Source: Caloranaerobacter sp050286925
GTDB lineage: Bacteria > Bacillota > Clostridia > Tissierellales > Thermohalobacteraceae
Assembly (NCBI RefSeq): GCF_050286925.1
Contig: NZ_JBFWFX010000008.1
Coordinates: forward strand, 41,196-105,195
DNA length: 64,000 nucleotides
Direction: 5' to 3'
Position numbers and translations under genes: made by a program. The notes under the pieces were generated by a model. It was given only the letters and a program-made list of their open reading frames with translations, ran no database searches and was not told the DNA's origin. Position 1 is the first letter of the stretch. The number at the start of each line of letters is the position of its first letter. Below are positions 25,730 through 34,967 of the stretch, piece after piece.

Positions 25730-27754
25730 ATGAAAAAATTAATTAAAATACTAGAAAAAATGCTGGATTTTTATAATGGAGAAATAAATGAAGATTTGTT
25801 AGAAGATATGATTTTGAACTCATTAATATTGCTCATTCTAGAAGAGTTAAATGCTGCAAAACTATTTTTAAAAGAGTCAGAAATTAAAAATATAAAGAAT
25901 CATGATATATATAAAATGTTGAAAAGAGATATGACAAAGGAAATTATTAAAAGTGATTATGTGATTCCGATAGCTTATGAGTATATCATAAGTAGAAAAG
26001 AGAAAAAAGAGAAGTATAGTATTTATTATACTCCTGAATGGCTTGTTAATTATATGGTTGATAGAGTTATTACACAATATATAAAGCAAAGAAATAATAT
26101 AGATAACTTAAAAATTCTTGAGCCAGCATGTGGAAGTGGAATGTTCCTTTTATATATTTTTGATGTATTTTATAAGTGGTATAAGGAAAAAACTAATTTG
26201 TCGAGTTTAGAGATTGTTAAAAGAGTTGTAGAAAATATTTTATATGGAATTGATATTGATGGAAAAGGTATATACTTATGTAAAATTAGTTTACAAATTA
26301 AAGTTTATAAGTTAATAAGGGAGAAAATAGACTTAAAATTTAATTTGTATAATGTAGATTTTCTCAAAAGTAATTATATTGATAATTATAAATTTAGTTG
26401 TGTTATAGGTAATCCACCTTATTTAGAAAATAGAAGAATAAATAAATACTATAATAAAGATTATTTAAAAAACAATTTTTTAACAGCAGTCGGACGATTT
26501 GACATATATTCGCTTTTTATAGAAAAGGCTATAAAAATGCTTTGTGATGATGGATATTTAGCTTTCATAACCCCAGGTAATATATTGTCTAATAACAATT
26601 TTACACCCATAAGAAAAATAATACTTGATAAAACTGAAATTAAAGAAATTGTCAATCTTGGAAGTAATATTTTTGATAAAGTAGATATGAATATGGCCAT
26701 TATTTTCGCTAAAAAAAGTCAGAATAATTTGAAAAGAAACAAAATTCTTTGCAAAAATCTAAAAGATAGTTTTAATATAAAAAAAGATATATTTAAAAAT
26801 AATTATAAAATAATAGACCAAGCGTATTATTATAATAATCTTAATTATGTTTTTGATATTGAATCATCTAAAGAAACATTTGAATTAAGACAAAGAATTT
26901 ATAGCACAAACCCTTATAAGATAAATGATTTGTGTGAAATTGTTGCAGGAATTGCTACTGGTAATATAAGAAATAAGCTATTAACTTATGATGGAAATAA
27001 AAAAGGTGCTAGAAAAGTTTTAACAGGAAGAGATATTAAGCCATATTATTATAACTGGTCTGGACTTTATGTAATAACAGATAAATCAATAATTAATAAA
27101 GAATTGGGAGAATATGCTACATTTATGAGAGAAGAATTTGTGTTTAATCCTAAAATACTTATAAGGCAAACAGCAGATAGATTTATATGTGCATACGATG
27201 AACAAAAATACTATATTTTAAATACATTATATTCATTAATAGTAAGGAAACAATATAGAAAAGATGTGTTTATAAAGTTTATATTAGCTTTGTTAAATTC
27301 AAAATTATATAGTTTTCTCTATAGGTCGTTAATAATGGAAGAAGGCAAGTTATTTCCGCAATTAAAGATATTTCATGTTCAGCAAAGTCCTTTTAAATTA
27401 ATTTCATTATCTAAACAAGAAGAGTATGTTTTATTGATAGATAATATAATTTCATTAAAAAAACAGCTATTCGAAAATACGTATAACGAATATGACAGAT
27501 ATATAAAACAGATAGAAATTGAATATTTAGTTTATAAACTAGATAGATTAGTATATAATCTATTTAACTTATCAAATTATGAAATTGAAGAAATAGAGAG
27601 AAAAATGGGAAAATCTCCGTTAATTTACAGCAAAAATGATTTAACTGATATAAATAATGCATTAAAAGAATTAAATAAATGTAATGACGTAATAAAAATA
27701 TCAAAAAAATACAAAATACATCCTTCAGTTTTACTTAACAGAAATTTTTTTTAA
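25730..27754 (+). CDS. Orphan N6-adenine DNA methyltransferase (type IIG/CamA-like)
   Basis: About 674 aa. ATG 25730 is preferred over GTG 25715 because GAGGG is 8 bases before it. An N-terminal helical region leads to the methylase core: YYTPEWLVNYMVD, motif I EPACGSGMF (residues about 130-138) and motif IV NPPY (about 227-230). A C-terminal half follows with TGRDIKPYYYNW and a TaqI-like target-recognition region (LNTLYSLIVR, FPQLKIFHVQ). No restriction endonuclease motif or partner gene is visible. Resembles solitary clostridial epigenetic methyltransferases such as CamA by architecture; recognition sequence unknown. Confidence 0.85.
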   Translation: MKKLIKILEKMLDFYNGEINEDLLEDMILNSLILLILEELNAAKLFLKESEIKNIKNHDIYKMLKRDMTKEIIKSDYVIPIAYEYIISRKEKKEKYSIYYTPEWLVNYMVDRVITQYIKQRNNIDNLKILEPACGSGMFLLYIFDVFYKWYKEKTNLSSLEIVKRVVENILYGIDIDGKGIYLCKISLQIKVYKLIREKIDLKFNLYNVDFLKSNYIDNYKFSCVIGNPPYLENRRINKYYNKDYLKNNFLTAVGRFDIYSLFIEKAIKMLCDDGYLAFITPGNILSNNNFTPIRKIILDKTEIKEIVNLGSNIFDKVDMNMAIIFAKKSQNNLKRNKILCKNLKDSFNIKKDIFKNNYKIIDQAYYYNNLNYVFDIESSKETFELRQRIYSTNPYKINDLCEIVAGIATGNIRNKLLTYDGNKKGARKVLTGRDIKPYYYNWSGLYVITDKSIINKELGEYATFMREEFVFNPKILIRQTADRFICAYDEQKYYILNTLYSLIVRKQYRKDVFIKFILALLNSKLYSFLYRSLIMEEGKLFPQLKIFHVQQSPFKLISLSKQEEYVLLIDNIISLKKQLFENTYNEYDRYIKQIEIEYLVYKLDRLVYNLFNLSNYEIEEIERKMGKSPLIYSKNDLTDINNALKELNKCNDVIKISKKYKIHPSVLLNRNFF

Positions 27755-27901
27755 GAAATCTTTTTTGTATTTAGTATGTCTAATATATTCTTCTTCAGTA
27801 ATTACTCCATTAGTTTTCATTTTATCGAATATATTAATAAAGTCAATACAAAGTTCTGCAAGTTGTTTTTCAATGTCTTTAGATTCACTTATATATTTCA
27901 T
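27731..27901 (-). CDS. Hypothetical small protein, 56 aa
   Basis: The minus-strand frame starts at 27901 with GGAGG 7 bases upstream and encodes MKYISESKDIEKQLAEL... ending in KYKKDFLKKISVK. It is charged and helical with one cysteine. The segment NGVITEEEYIRHT resembles the short C-terminal SHOCT-like turn seen in small clostridial proteins, without proof. Its 3' end overlaps the methyltransferase 3' end by 24 bases, tail to tail. Confidence 0.65.
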   Translation of the reverse strand: MKYISESKDIEKQLAELCIDFINIFDKMKTNGVITEEEYIRHTKYKKDFLKKISVK

Positions 27902-28135
27902 GACATAGCCTCCATAATCAATTTAATTTGTTATTCATTATATTCAATGACTTTATCAGTTATCACTTGGGTCAAGAAAATAATAATGTGAATAATCTTA
28001 TAAAATAACTCACCTACAACATTCTATCTTATTCTACAAAAAGTATCAAAATCCTTCTTGAAAATAAATTTTTCGCAAATTTAAACGACAATTTTTGAAT
28101 AAAATAAAAATTTTATATTATATTAGTTTAAAATA

Positions 28136-28164
28136 TTGACAAAATTCAACATATAAATTAGAAT
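28136..28164 (+). promoter_or_regulatory. Promoter of hpt
   Basis: TTGACA (28136-28141), a 17-bp spacer and TAGAAT (28159-28164), about 35 bases before the hpt start. The rest of 27902-28135 is AT-rich with no gene. Confidence 0.8.
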
Positions 28165-28198
28165 AAGTCTTATTAAAACAGAAAAGGGGTTGAGTTTC

Positions 28199-28720
28199 TT
28201 GGAAAAGAAATGGAAAGTTCTAATTTCTGAAGAAGAGATTAAAGCTAAAATTAAAGAACTAGGAAAGAAAATTAGTGATGATTATAAAGACAAGAAACTT
28301 TTAGTAATATCCTTGTTAAAAGGAAGTTTTATATTTACTGCTGATCTAGTTAGATGTATTGAAGTTCCTACTCGTATTGAATTTATGACTACATCTAGTT
28401 ATGGTCATGGGAAAGAAAGTTCAGGTAAAGTAGATATACTTAGTGATTTGAATATAAGTTTAGAGGGATACGATGTATTAATAGTTGATGATATAATGGA
28501 TTCAGGACTTACAATGAAAGTCATTAAAGAATATTTACAGTCAAAGAATCCTAATTCTGTGAAGTCATGTGTTTTATTAGACAAACCTGAAAGAAGAAAA
28601 GTAGATATTACACCAGATTATATTGGTTTTACAATACCTGATGTTTTTGTTGTCGGATATGGTTTAAATTATGGTGATTATTATAGAAATGTGCCTCATG
28701 TATTTACTTTTGATGACTAA
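28199..28720 (+). CDS. hpt: Hypoxanthine phosphoribosyltransferase
   Basis: A purine-salvage enzyme of about 173 aa converting hypoxanthine/guanine with PRPP to IMP/GMP. The PRPP-binding motif VLIVDDIMDSGLTM is intact, LLKGSFIFTADL is the pyrophosphate loop, and SSYGH is the flexible-loop element. TTG 28199 is chosen because AAAAGGGG is 9 bases upstream; TTG 28190 touches that site. Single gene with its own promoter and terminator. Confidence 0.95.
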   Translation: MEKKWKVLISEEEIKAKIKELGKKISDDYKDKKLLVISLLKGSFIFTADLVRCIEVPTRIEFMTTSSYGHGKESSGKVDILSDLNISLEGYDVLIVDDIMDSGLTMKVIKEYLQSKNPNSVKSCVLLDKPERRKVDITPDYIGFTIPDVFVVGYGLNYGDYYRNVPHVFTFDD

Positions 28721-28721
28721 A

Positions 28722-28750
28722 GAGCAGTCGTTAGACTGCCCTTTTTTTTA
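28722..28750 (+). terminator. Terminator of hpt
   Basis: AGAGCAGTC-GTTA-GACTGCCCT followed by T8. Confidence 0.88.
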
Positions 28751-29482
28751 TCCTCTCAAATCTTCAAGTATTTTTACTTTATCAATAGTTTTTTCATCTT
28801 TTTCTTTAATAACTCTTGCAGGTATACCTGCTACTACTGTATTAGGAGGAACATCTTTTGTTACAACTGAACCGGCTGCTACTACTGCTCCCTTTCCTAT
28901 TTTAACTCCTTCTAAAATTACAGCATTAGCACCTATTAAGACATCATCTTCAACAATTACTGGTGTTTTACTAGGCGGTTCAAGTACACCAGCTATTACA
29001 GCTCCTGCACCTACATGTACATTTTTGCCTATTATACCTCTTGCCCCTACAACAGCATTCATATCAATCATGGAATTTTCACCGATTTCGGCACCAATAT
29101 TGATTACTGCTCCCATCATAATTACAGCGTTTTTCCCTATGTATACTTTATCTCTGATTATAGCTCCTGGTTCAATCCTTGCTTGAAGGTTTTTAGTATC
29201 TAAAAGAGGAATTGCAGAATTACGTCTATCTGATTCAATGTGGTAATCTTGAATATATTCTTTGTATTTTTCTAAAATAGGTAATATCTCTTCATAATCA
29301 CAGAATACAATTCTAAAATTATCATCTCCAAAGTTTTTTAAGTTACTAAAATCAATTTTATTCATATCACCTTTTAAAAAAGCTTTTACAGGTGTAACTT
29401 TTTTTGCTTCTTTAATGAACTTAGCTATTTCATAAGGATTTGTTAAATTGAATTTTGATGTTTTTTCATTTGCATTACTCAT
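28748..29482 (-). CDS. dapH: 2,3,4,5-tetrahydropyridine-2,6-dicarboxylate N-acetyltransferase
   Basis: A 244-aa left-handed beta-helix acyltransferase. The N-terminal DapH domain is followed by hexapeptide repeats (IEPGAIIRDKVYIGKNAVIMMGAVINIGAEIG read as consecutive turns) and GVLEPPSKTPVIVEDDVLIGANAVILEGV, typical of the acetyl form (B. subtilis YkuQ). It acetylates tetrahydrodipicolinate. It is the last gene of asd-dapA-dapB-dapH, and a divergent M20 deacetylase completes the acetylase branch of lysine/DAP synthesis. Many databases use the symbol dapD. Confidence 0.95.
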   Translation of the reverse strand: MSNANEKTSKFNLTNPYEIAKFIKEAKKVTPVKAFLKGDMNKIDFSNLKNFGDDNFRIVFCDYEEILPILEKYKEYIQDYHIESDRRNSAIPLLDTKNLQARIEPGAIIRDKVYIGKNAVIMMGAVINIGAEIGENSMIDMNAVVGARGIIGKNVHVGAGAVIAGVLEPPSKTPVIVEDDVLIGANAVILEGVKIGKGAVVAAGSVVTKDVPPNTVVAGIPARVIKEKDEKTIDKVKILEDLRG

Positions 29483-29521
29483 TAGTTTCCAATCCTTTCT
29501 ATATATTTTTTCTATATATTT

Positions 29522-30277
29522 TTAAGTTATTACTAAGTCATCCATAGAATAAAGGCCTTTGTCTTTATTTACTATAAATTTTGCTGCTTTAATAGCTCCT
29601 ATAGCAAAAATATTTTTTGACATTGCTGTGTGTTTTATTTCTATTATTTCATCTAAACCGGCAAAAATTACAGAATGTTCTCCTACGATAGTACCTCCTC
29701 TTATTGCATGAATTCCGATTTCATTTTTACTTCTCTTTTCTTTTTTTGTATATCTTCCAAATACATATTCTTTAGAATTATTTAACTCTTCATTAATTTT
29801 GTTAGCTATCATATAAGCTGTTCCGCTTGGAGCATCTATTTTATTATTATGATGTTTTTCTATAATTTCTATGTCAAATGATTCTGCTAATATTCTAGCT
29901 GCTTCTCTAACAAGTTTAATTAGAACATTTATCCCTAAAGACATATTGGCAGAATAGAATATAGGTATTTTTTTAGATGATTTTTCTATATCTTTATAAT
30001 CTTTATTAGAAAAACCGGTTGTTGCAATAACAATTGGCAGATTTTTTTCCATGCAATAGTCTAACAAGCCAGGAAGATAGTAAGGATTTGAAAAATCAAT
30101 TACTACATCAGCTTCTCCTTTGAATTCAAAAATATCTTTATAAACAGGATATTTGTTTTTATATTTATTTGGAGTTCTGTCAATACCAGCCACTATTTCT
30201 AAATCAGGGTCATTTTCAATTTGTTTTGTAAGAACCTGACCCATTTTACCATTACATCCATTAATAATTATTTTCAT
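29522..30277 (-). CDS. dapB: 4-hydroxy-tetrahydrodipicolinate reductase
   Basis: A 251-aa NAD(P)H-dependent enzyme. The Rossmann start IINGCNGKMGQ, VVIDFSNP, IATTGF, the catalytic EKHHNNKIDAPSGTA block and HAIRGGTIVGEH are all present. It lies 5 bases after dapA in the minus-strand operon. It supplies tetrahydrodipicolinate for lysine, peptidoglycan and spore dipicolinate. Confidence 0.97.
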   Translation of the reverse strand: MKIIINGCNGKMGQVLTKQIENDPDLEIVAGIDRTPNKYKNKYPVYKDIFEFKGEADVVIDFSNPYYLPGLLDYCMEKNLPIVIATTGFSNKDYKDIEKSSKKIPIFYSANMSLGINVLIKLVREAARILAESFDIEIIEKHHNNKIDAPSGTAYMIANKINEELNNSKEYVFGRYTKKEKRSKNEIGIHAIRGGTIVGEHSVIFAGLDEIIEIKHTAMSKNIFAIGAIKAAKFIVNKDKGLYSMDDLVIT

Positions 30278-30282
30278 AAAAA

Positions 30283-31170
30283 TTACCCCCTTGGAGATAG
30301 ACCGTAGTTTTCCATTTCTTTGATTAGTTTTTGCAGATTATCTTCAGACATAGTAGTAAGTGGCAATCTTAATTCACCTACATCCATTCCTAGAAGATTC
30401 ATTGCAGTTTTGACTGGTATTGGATTTGTTTCTATAAATAATGCATCTATTAATCCTTTCATTTTTAGTTGAAGTTTTCTTGCATTATCGATATCTCCAT
30501 TAAGGTAATACATAACCATATCATGAGTATCTTTAGGTAAGATGTTAGCTACTACAGAAATTACTCCTTTTCCCCCAAGGGATAATAAAGGTACTACCAT
30601 ATCATCATTTCCCGAATAAATATAGAAATCTTCAGGACATAATCTAGCGATTTCTGCAACTTGACTTATGTTGCCACTAGCTTCTTTTACAGCTTTAATA
30701 TTTGGATGTTCTGAAAGCTTAGCTAATGTATTAGGTTTAATGTTTAAGCCGGTTCTTCCCGGAACATTATATACTATAATAGGAATATTTACTTCATTAG
30801 CAATAGCTAAATAATGCTCGATTAAACCTTTTTGTGTAGTTTTATTATAGTATGGAGTAACAATTAAAAGTCCATCTACTCCGACATTTTCAGCGTAAAC
30901 GCTAAGTTCAATTGCATGTTTAGTGTTATTGCTGCCTGTACCAGCTATAACAGGTATTCTTTTATTAACTTTTTCAACTGTAAATTTTATTGTCTGTTTT
31001 TGTTCTTCATCAGTCATAGTTGAAGCTTCTCCTGTAGTACCACATATAATTATTGCATCTGTATTATTATCAATGTGCCATTCTATCAATTCTTCAAGTT
31101 TGTCAAAATCAATCTGACCATTTTTATAAGGTGTAACTAAAGCAACACCAGAGCCTGTGAATAAAGTCAT
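30283..31170 (-). CDS. dapA: 4-hydroxy-tetrahydrodipicolinate synthase
   Basis: A 295-aa TIM-barrel aldolase condensing pyruvate and aspartate semialdehyde. GTTGEASTMT is the substrate motif, VYNVPGRTG contains the catalytic tyrosine, and the Schiff-base lysine is in IKAVKEASGN. The start at 31170 (MTLFTGSGVALVTPY) follows GGGGGGA; an in-frame extension to 31281 overlaps asd and is not expected to be used. Confidence 0.97.
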   Translation of the reverse strand: MTLFTGSGVALVTPYKNGQIDFDKLEELIEWHIDNNTDAIIICGTTGEASTMTDEEQKQTIKFTVEKVNKRIPVIAGTGSNNTKHAIELSVYAENVGVDGLLIVTPYYNKTTQKGLIEHYLAIANEVNIPIIVYNVPGRTGLNIKPNTLAKLSEHPNIKAVKEASGNISQVAEIARLCPEDFYIYSGNDDMVVPLLSLGGKGVISVVANILPKDTHDMVMYYLNGDIDNARKLQLKMKGLIDALFIETNPIPVKTAMNLLGMDVGELRLPLTTMSEDNLQKLIKEMENYGLSPRG

Positions 31171-31207
31171 AAAATCCCCCCTAAATATTAATTTTAATTT
31201 ACTAACA

Positions 31208-32200
31208 TTAAAGTTGATTGATAAGTAATTCTGCGATTTGTACTGTGTTTGTAGCTGCTCCCTTTCTAATATTGTCAGCAACTACCCATAAGTTAATACC
31301 ATTTTCAACACTAAAGTCCCTTCTTATTCTACCTACATATACTTCATCTGTTCCTTCAGCATTTATAGGCATAGGATAAATATTATTACTTACATCATCT
31401 TGTATAATTACTCCTTTTGCACTTTTGAGTATTTCATAAATTTCATCTAAATCAAATGAGTTTTCGAATTCTAAGTTAACTGATACACTATGTCCATATC
31501 TTACTGGTATTCTGACAGTAGTAGCTGTAATTTTTAAGTTATAATCATTCAATATTTTCTTGGTTTCTTCTATCATTTTCATTTCTTCCTTAGTATAACC
31601 ATTTTCTAGAAATACATCAATGTGTGGTAAGCAGTTAAATGCGATAGGATGAGGATATTTTTTAGGTTCTTTGCCTTCAAGCCCCATATCTAAATCTTTA
31701 ATTCCGCCTAAACCAGAGCCTGAAACTGCTTGATAAGTAGAATACACAATTCTCTTTATTTTAAAAGCATCATGTAGTGGCTTTAGTGGTACTACACATT
31801 GTATAGTTGAACAATTTGGATTGGCAATAATTCCTTGATGCCAACTTATGTCATCTGGATTTACTTCAGGGACTATTAGAGGAACTTCTTTGTGCATTCT
31901 CCAAGCGCTACTATTATCTACTACGATAACACCTTTTTCCTTAGCTATAGGTGCGAATTTTTTACTAACTTCACTACCTGCAGAAAATAATGCTATATCT
32001 ATATCCTCATTGAAAGAATCTTCTGTTAGTTCTTGAACAGTGTATTCTTTACCTTTAAATTTAAGTTTAGTACCTTTAGATTTAGATGAAGCAAATAAGT
32101 AAAGATTTTTTACTGGGAAATTTCTTTCTTCTAATATTTTAATAAAAGTTCTTCCAACCATGCCTGTTGCGCCTACTATGGCAATGTTAAATTTTTTCAT
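31208..32200 (-). CDS. asd: Aspartate-semialdehyde dehydrogenase
   Basis: A 330-aa enzyme and first gene of the operon. The NADP-binding start VGATGMVGRTF, catalytic cysteine in NPNCSTIQ (about residue 128), QAVSGSGLGGI and the histidine segment RIPVRYGHSVSVN are visible. AGAGGTGAT precedes the ATG. I looked upstream for a lysine riboswitch and did not see one. Confidence 0.97.
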   Translation of the reverse strand: MKKFNIAIVGATGMVGRTFIKILEERNFPVKNLYLFASSKSKGTKLKFKGKEYTVQELTEDSFNEDIDIALFSAGSEVSKKFAPIAKEKGVIVVDNSSAWRMHKEVPLIVPEVNPDDISWHQGIIANPNCSTIQCVVPLKPLHDAFKIKRIVYSTYQAVSGSGLGGIKDLDMGLEGKEPKKYPHPIAFNCLPHIDVFLENGYTKEEMKMIEETKKILNDYNLKITATTVRIPVRYGHSVSVNLEFENSFDLDEIYEILKSAKGVIIQDDVSNNIYPMPINAEGTDEVYVGRIRRDFSVENGINLWVVADNIRKGAATNTVQIAELLINQL

Positions 32201-32379
32201 AAATAATCACCTCTAAAAATAGATTTACAAAATAATAATGTAAAATGCGAAAAGAAAGAGTGTTATTATTATAATATTATTTTATAATATATTAAGTGCT
32301 TAATAAATAGAACTATTTGAATTGAATGAATAAAAAATATAAAATGGTTATAAAAAGATATAGTATATGGAGGGATAAC
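32201..32379. promoter_or_regulatory. Divergent promoter region asd / M20 peptidase
   Basis: This AT-rich 179-bp gap separates divergent genes and has TATAAT-like elements on both strands around 32268-32290. Exact -35/-10 pairs are uncertain. Confidence 0.4.
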
Positions 32380-33531
32380 ATGTCAAATAAATTAAGCACA
32401 ATTGGTGAAGAAATGAAGACAATAAGGAGGGATTTGCACAAAATACCAGAAGTTGGGCTCAATGAGCATAAGACTTCTAAATATATAATAGAAAAACTTA
32501 AAAAATATGGATATACCATTGAGAGAGTTGCTGGAACTGGTGTAGTAGCTTATAAAAAAGGGAGAACTTTAAAAAAAGCAATAGCATTTAGAGCAGATAT
32601 GGATGGACTTAGAGTTAATGAACAAACAGGTGTGAGTTATTCTTCAAAAGAAAATGGAATGATGCATGCCTGTGGTCATGATGGTCATATGGCAATTTTA
32701 TTAGGGTTAGCAAGTTATTTATCGGATTTTGAGCTTGATAGAGATATAGTACTTTTGTTTCAACCAGCTGAAGAGGGGCCAGGAGGAGCTGAGATAATTG
32801 TAAAAGAAGGTATTTTAAAGAAATACAATGTAGAATACATTTTTGGACTTCATATATTACCTGATTTAGAGCAAGGTAAAATAGGGATAACACCAGGGCC
32901 AATGATGGCACAAACTGGAGAGTTTGATATTAAAATTACATCTAAGGGTGGGCATGGAGCAATGCCACATACGGCTATAGACAGCATATATATTGCATCT
33001 CAATTGATAAATAGTTATCAAAGTATAATTAGTAGGAATATTGAACCTATTGAGGGATGTGTGTTAACGATAGGTAAAATTGAAGGTGGAAGAGCGAGAA
33101 ATATTATTGCTGATAATGTTAGATTAGAAGGTACAATAAGAGCATTTAGTACAGAAGTATATAATAAAATCAAACAGAGAATGGTAGAAATCAATTTTGG
33201 ATTAGAAAAAATGTTTGATGTCAATATTAATATGGAAATAAAGGATATGTATCCACCAGTCGTAAATGACTATAAACTGTTCGAGATTTTTAAGGATATG
33301 TTTAAAGATACTATTGAAATAATTAAACCTATGATGATTTCTGAGGATTTTTCATATTATCAAAGGGAAATACCAGGGCTTTTCTTTATGTTGGGTTCAA
33401 GAAATGAAAAAAAAGGATACATACATCCTTTACACAGTTGTTATTTTAATTTTGATGAGGAGATTTTAAAAATAGGATTAGATACTTATTTAAAAATATG
33501 TAAATATTTTGGTGTTATAAGTGATTATTAA
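32380..33531 (+). CDS. M20 family amidohydrolase, probable N-acetyldiaminopimelate deacetylase
   Basis: A zinc-dependent M20 peptidase of about 383 aa. RADMDGLRVNE, MHACGHDGHMA, FQPAEEGPGGA and the lid-domain SKGGHGAMPHT with final HPLHSCYF are family metal and substrate motifs. ATG 32380 follows GGAGGGA; an upstream in-frame ATG lacks a ribosome binding site. Divergent placement from asd-dapA-dapB-dapH suggests it is the N-acetyl-DAP deacetylase needed after DapH; hippurate- or amino-acid-acylases look the same by sequence. Confidence 0.85.
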   Translation: MSNKLSTIGEEMKTIRRDLHKIPEVGLNEHKTSKYIIEKLKKYGYTIERVAGTGVVAYKKGRTLKKAIAFRADMDGLRVNEQTGVSYSSKENGMMHACGHDGHMAILLGLASYLSDFELDRDIVLLFQPAEEGPGGAEIIVKEGILKKYNVEYIFGLHILPDLEQGKIGITPGPMMAQTGEFDIKITSKGGHGAMPHTAIDSIYIASQLINSYQSIISRNIEPIEGCVLTIGKIEGGRARNIIADNVRLEGTIRAFSTEVYNKIKQRMVEINFGLEKMFDVNINMEIKDMYPPVVNDYKLFEIFKDMFKDTIEIIKPMMISEDFSYYQREIPGLFFMLGSRNEKKGYIHPLHSCYFNFDEEILKIGLDTYLKICKYFGVISDY

Positions 33532-33549
33532 TATTAAGGGGGTTAATTA

Positions 33550-34488
33550 ATGGATAATGAATTGAATGTTGAATCAAAACTGACTATTTTAGGAATTAAT
33601 TTATTCTATTTGTCAATAGGTATAATTTTACTTGTAATAGGTTCATTAGTACAGAGTTGGGATATTTATAAAGGATTGATAATTACAGAATATATTATTA
33701 TTTTACTGCCTGTATTGATATATTTAAAGGTTAAAAGACAATCGTTAAAGGAAATACTTAGACTTAATAAACTTTCTTTAAAACAGATATTGTTAATACC
33801 TATAATAGTAATTTTGTCATATCCGATTGGTGCATTTTTGAATTCGATTGTTATGATTTTTTTAAGTTTTTTTGGAGAAGTTAAACCTATACCTATACCA
33901 ATTCCAAATAATGAAATAGAACTATTAAAAGGTTTTTTTGTTGTAGCATTATCAGCTGGTATTTGCGAAGAAGTAATGTTTAGAGGATTAATAATGAAAG
34001 GATATGAAAATTTAGGAAAGTGGAAAGCTATTATTTTTTCTGCTGTTTTATTTGGATTTTTTCATTTTAATATACAGAATTTATTAGGGCCGATTTTTTT
34101 AGGTTTATTATTCGGATATATAGTTTATAAAACGGATTCACTTTTTGCATCTATGTTGGCTCATTTTACAAATAATGCTTTTGCTTTATTTCTAGCTTTT
34201 ATTGTAAATAGATTTGATACAAGTAGTAATATACAGAACAATGTATCCTTAAACATATCATATACTAAAATTTTAATTTACGGGGCAATTTTTCTTGGAG
34301 CTATTTCGTTAGTTACTGGAATTATAGCTGTTATGCTTCTTAAAGAACTGCCAGGATCAGATAAATATACGAGTCTTTCTATAAAAGAAAAAAATAAAGA
34401 TGTGTTAACTTTGAGTGAAAGTGTACCTTTAGTTGTGTTTTTGATAGTATATATTGTAATTAACATTTTGAAATTCAAGGGCTACTAA
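33550..34488 (+). CDS. CPBP family intramembrane glutamic endopeptidase
   Basis: A 312-aa polytopic membrane protein with the CPBP (Abi/CAAX protease) motifs: ICEEVMFRGLI (EExxxR) near residue 139, FGFFHFN with catalytic histidine, and HFTNNAFAL. Family members include prenyl-protein proteases, bacteriocin-immunity proteins and regulated intramembrane proteases. AAGGGGG precedes the start. It follows the M20 gene by 18 bases, so they may be co-transcribed. Confidence 0.9.
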   Translation: MDNELNVESKLTILGINLFYLSIGIILLVIGSLVQSWDIYKGLIITEYIIILLPVLIYLKVKRQSLKEILRLNKLSLKQILLIPIIVILSYPIGAFLNSIVMIFLSFFGEVKPIPIPIPNNEIELLKGFFVVALSAGICEEVMFRGLIMKGYENLGKWKAIIFSAVLFGFFHFNIQNLLGPIFLGLLFGYIVYKTDSLFASMLAHFTNNAFALFLAFIVNRFDTSSNIQNNVSLNISYTKILIYGAIFLGAISLVTGIIAVMLLKELPGSDKYTSLSIKEKNKDVLTLSESVPLVVFLIVYIVINILKFKGY

Positions 34489-34508
34489 AAATGAATACAA
34501 AAAAGATT

Positions 34509-34546
34509 TAAGGACCTACTTGGGGGGAGTAGGTCCTTATTTAATA
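34509..34546 (+). terminator. Terminator after the CPBP gene
   Basis: The 11-bp stem AAGGACCTACT / AGTAGGTCCTT encloses a G-rich loop and is followed by ATTTAAT. Confidence 0.85.
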
Positions 34547-34727
34547 AAAATTTATATAAAAGGGGGAGTGGGAAAGTAGTACTTTTTCCGACAACGACAA
34601 GTTTAACATTTTTATAAATATAAATCAAGAGGAAATATTAAAGTTTTAATTTTCAAAAAATTATTTGGAATACATTTAGAATATTATTCAAAGATATCTA
34701 CATAATAGATATTGAGGAGGGTTTGTG

Positions 34728-34934
34728 ATGAGTAAAACGAAAAAGAAGAAAGAAGTAGAAACTTTAGAGGATAAATTAAAATATGAAATAGCTAAAGAAT
34801 TGGGATTATTAGAGAAAATAAAGAAAGTTGGTTGGGCTGGTTTAACAGCAAAGGAAACAGGTAGAATAGGAGGGATGATTACAGTAAAAAAGAAATTAAT
34901 GAAATGTAAGCTAGAAAAGCAGAAAGAATTGTAA
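34728..34934 (+). CDS. Divergent alpha/beta-type SASP
   Basis: A 68-aa, lysine-rich protein. The first SASP block is recognisable as LKYEIAKELGLLEKIK and the second as ETGRIGGMITVKKK, as in the minor clostridial SASPs (Ssp4-like). The central insertion VGWAGLTAK differs from the abundant type at 18198. GAGGAGGG precedes ATG 34728. It probably binds spore DNA. Confidence 0.8.
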   Translation: MSKTKKKKEVETLEDKLKYEIAKELGLLEKIKKVGWAGLTAKETGRIGGMITVKKKLMKCKLEKQKEL

Positions 34935-34967
34935 TACAATATATCTATGGTTGAAAGGGGGATATAT

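Noticed and set aside
27776..27991. Plus-strand frame of 71 codons
   Set aside because: It covers the small minus-strand gene 27731-27901, which has the better ribosome binding site and composition.
28671..29186. Plus-strand frame of 171 codons
   Set aside because: Shadow of dapH; its periodic composition mirrors the hexapeptide repeats on the other strand.
32201..32379. Search for a lysine riboswitch before asd
   Set aside because: The gap is short and AT-rich, without the conserved L-box elements.
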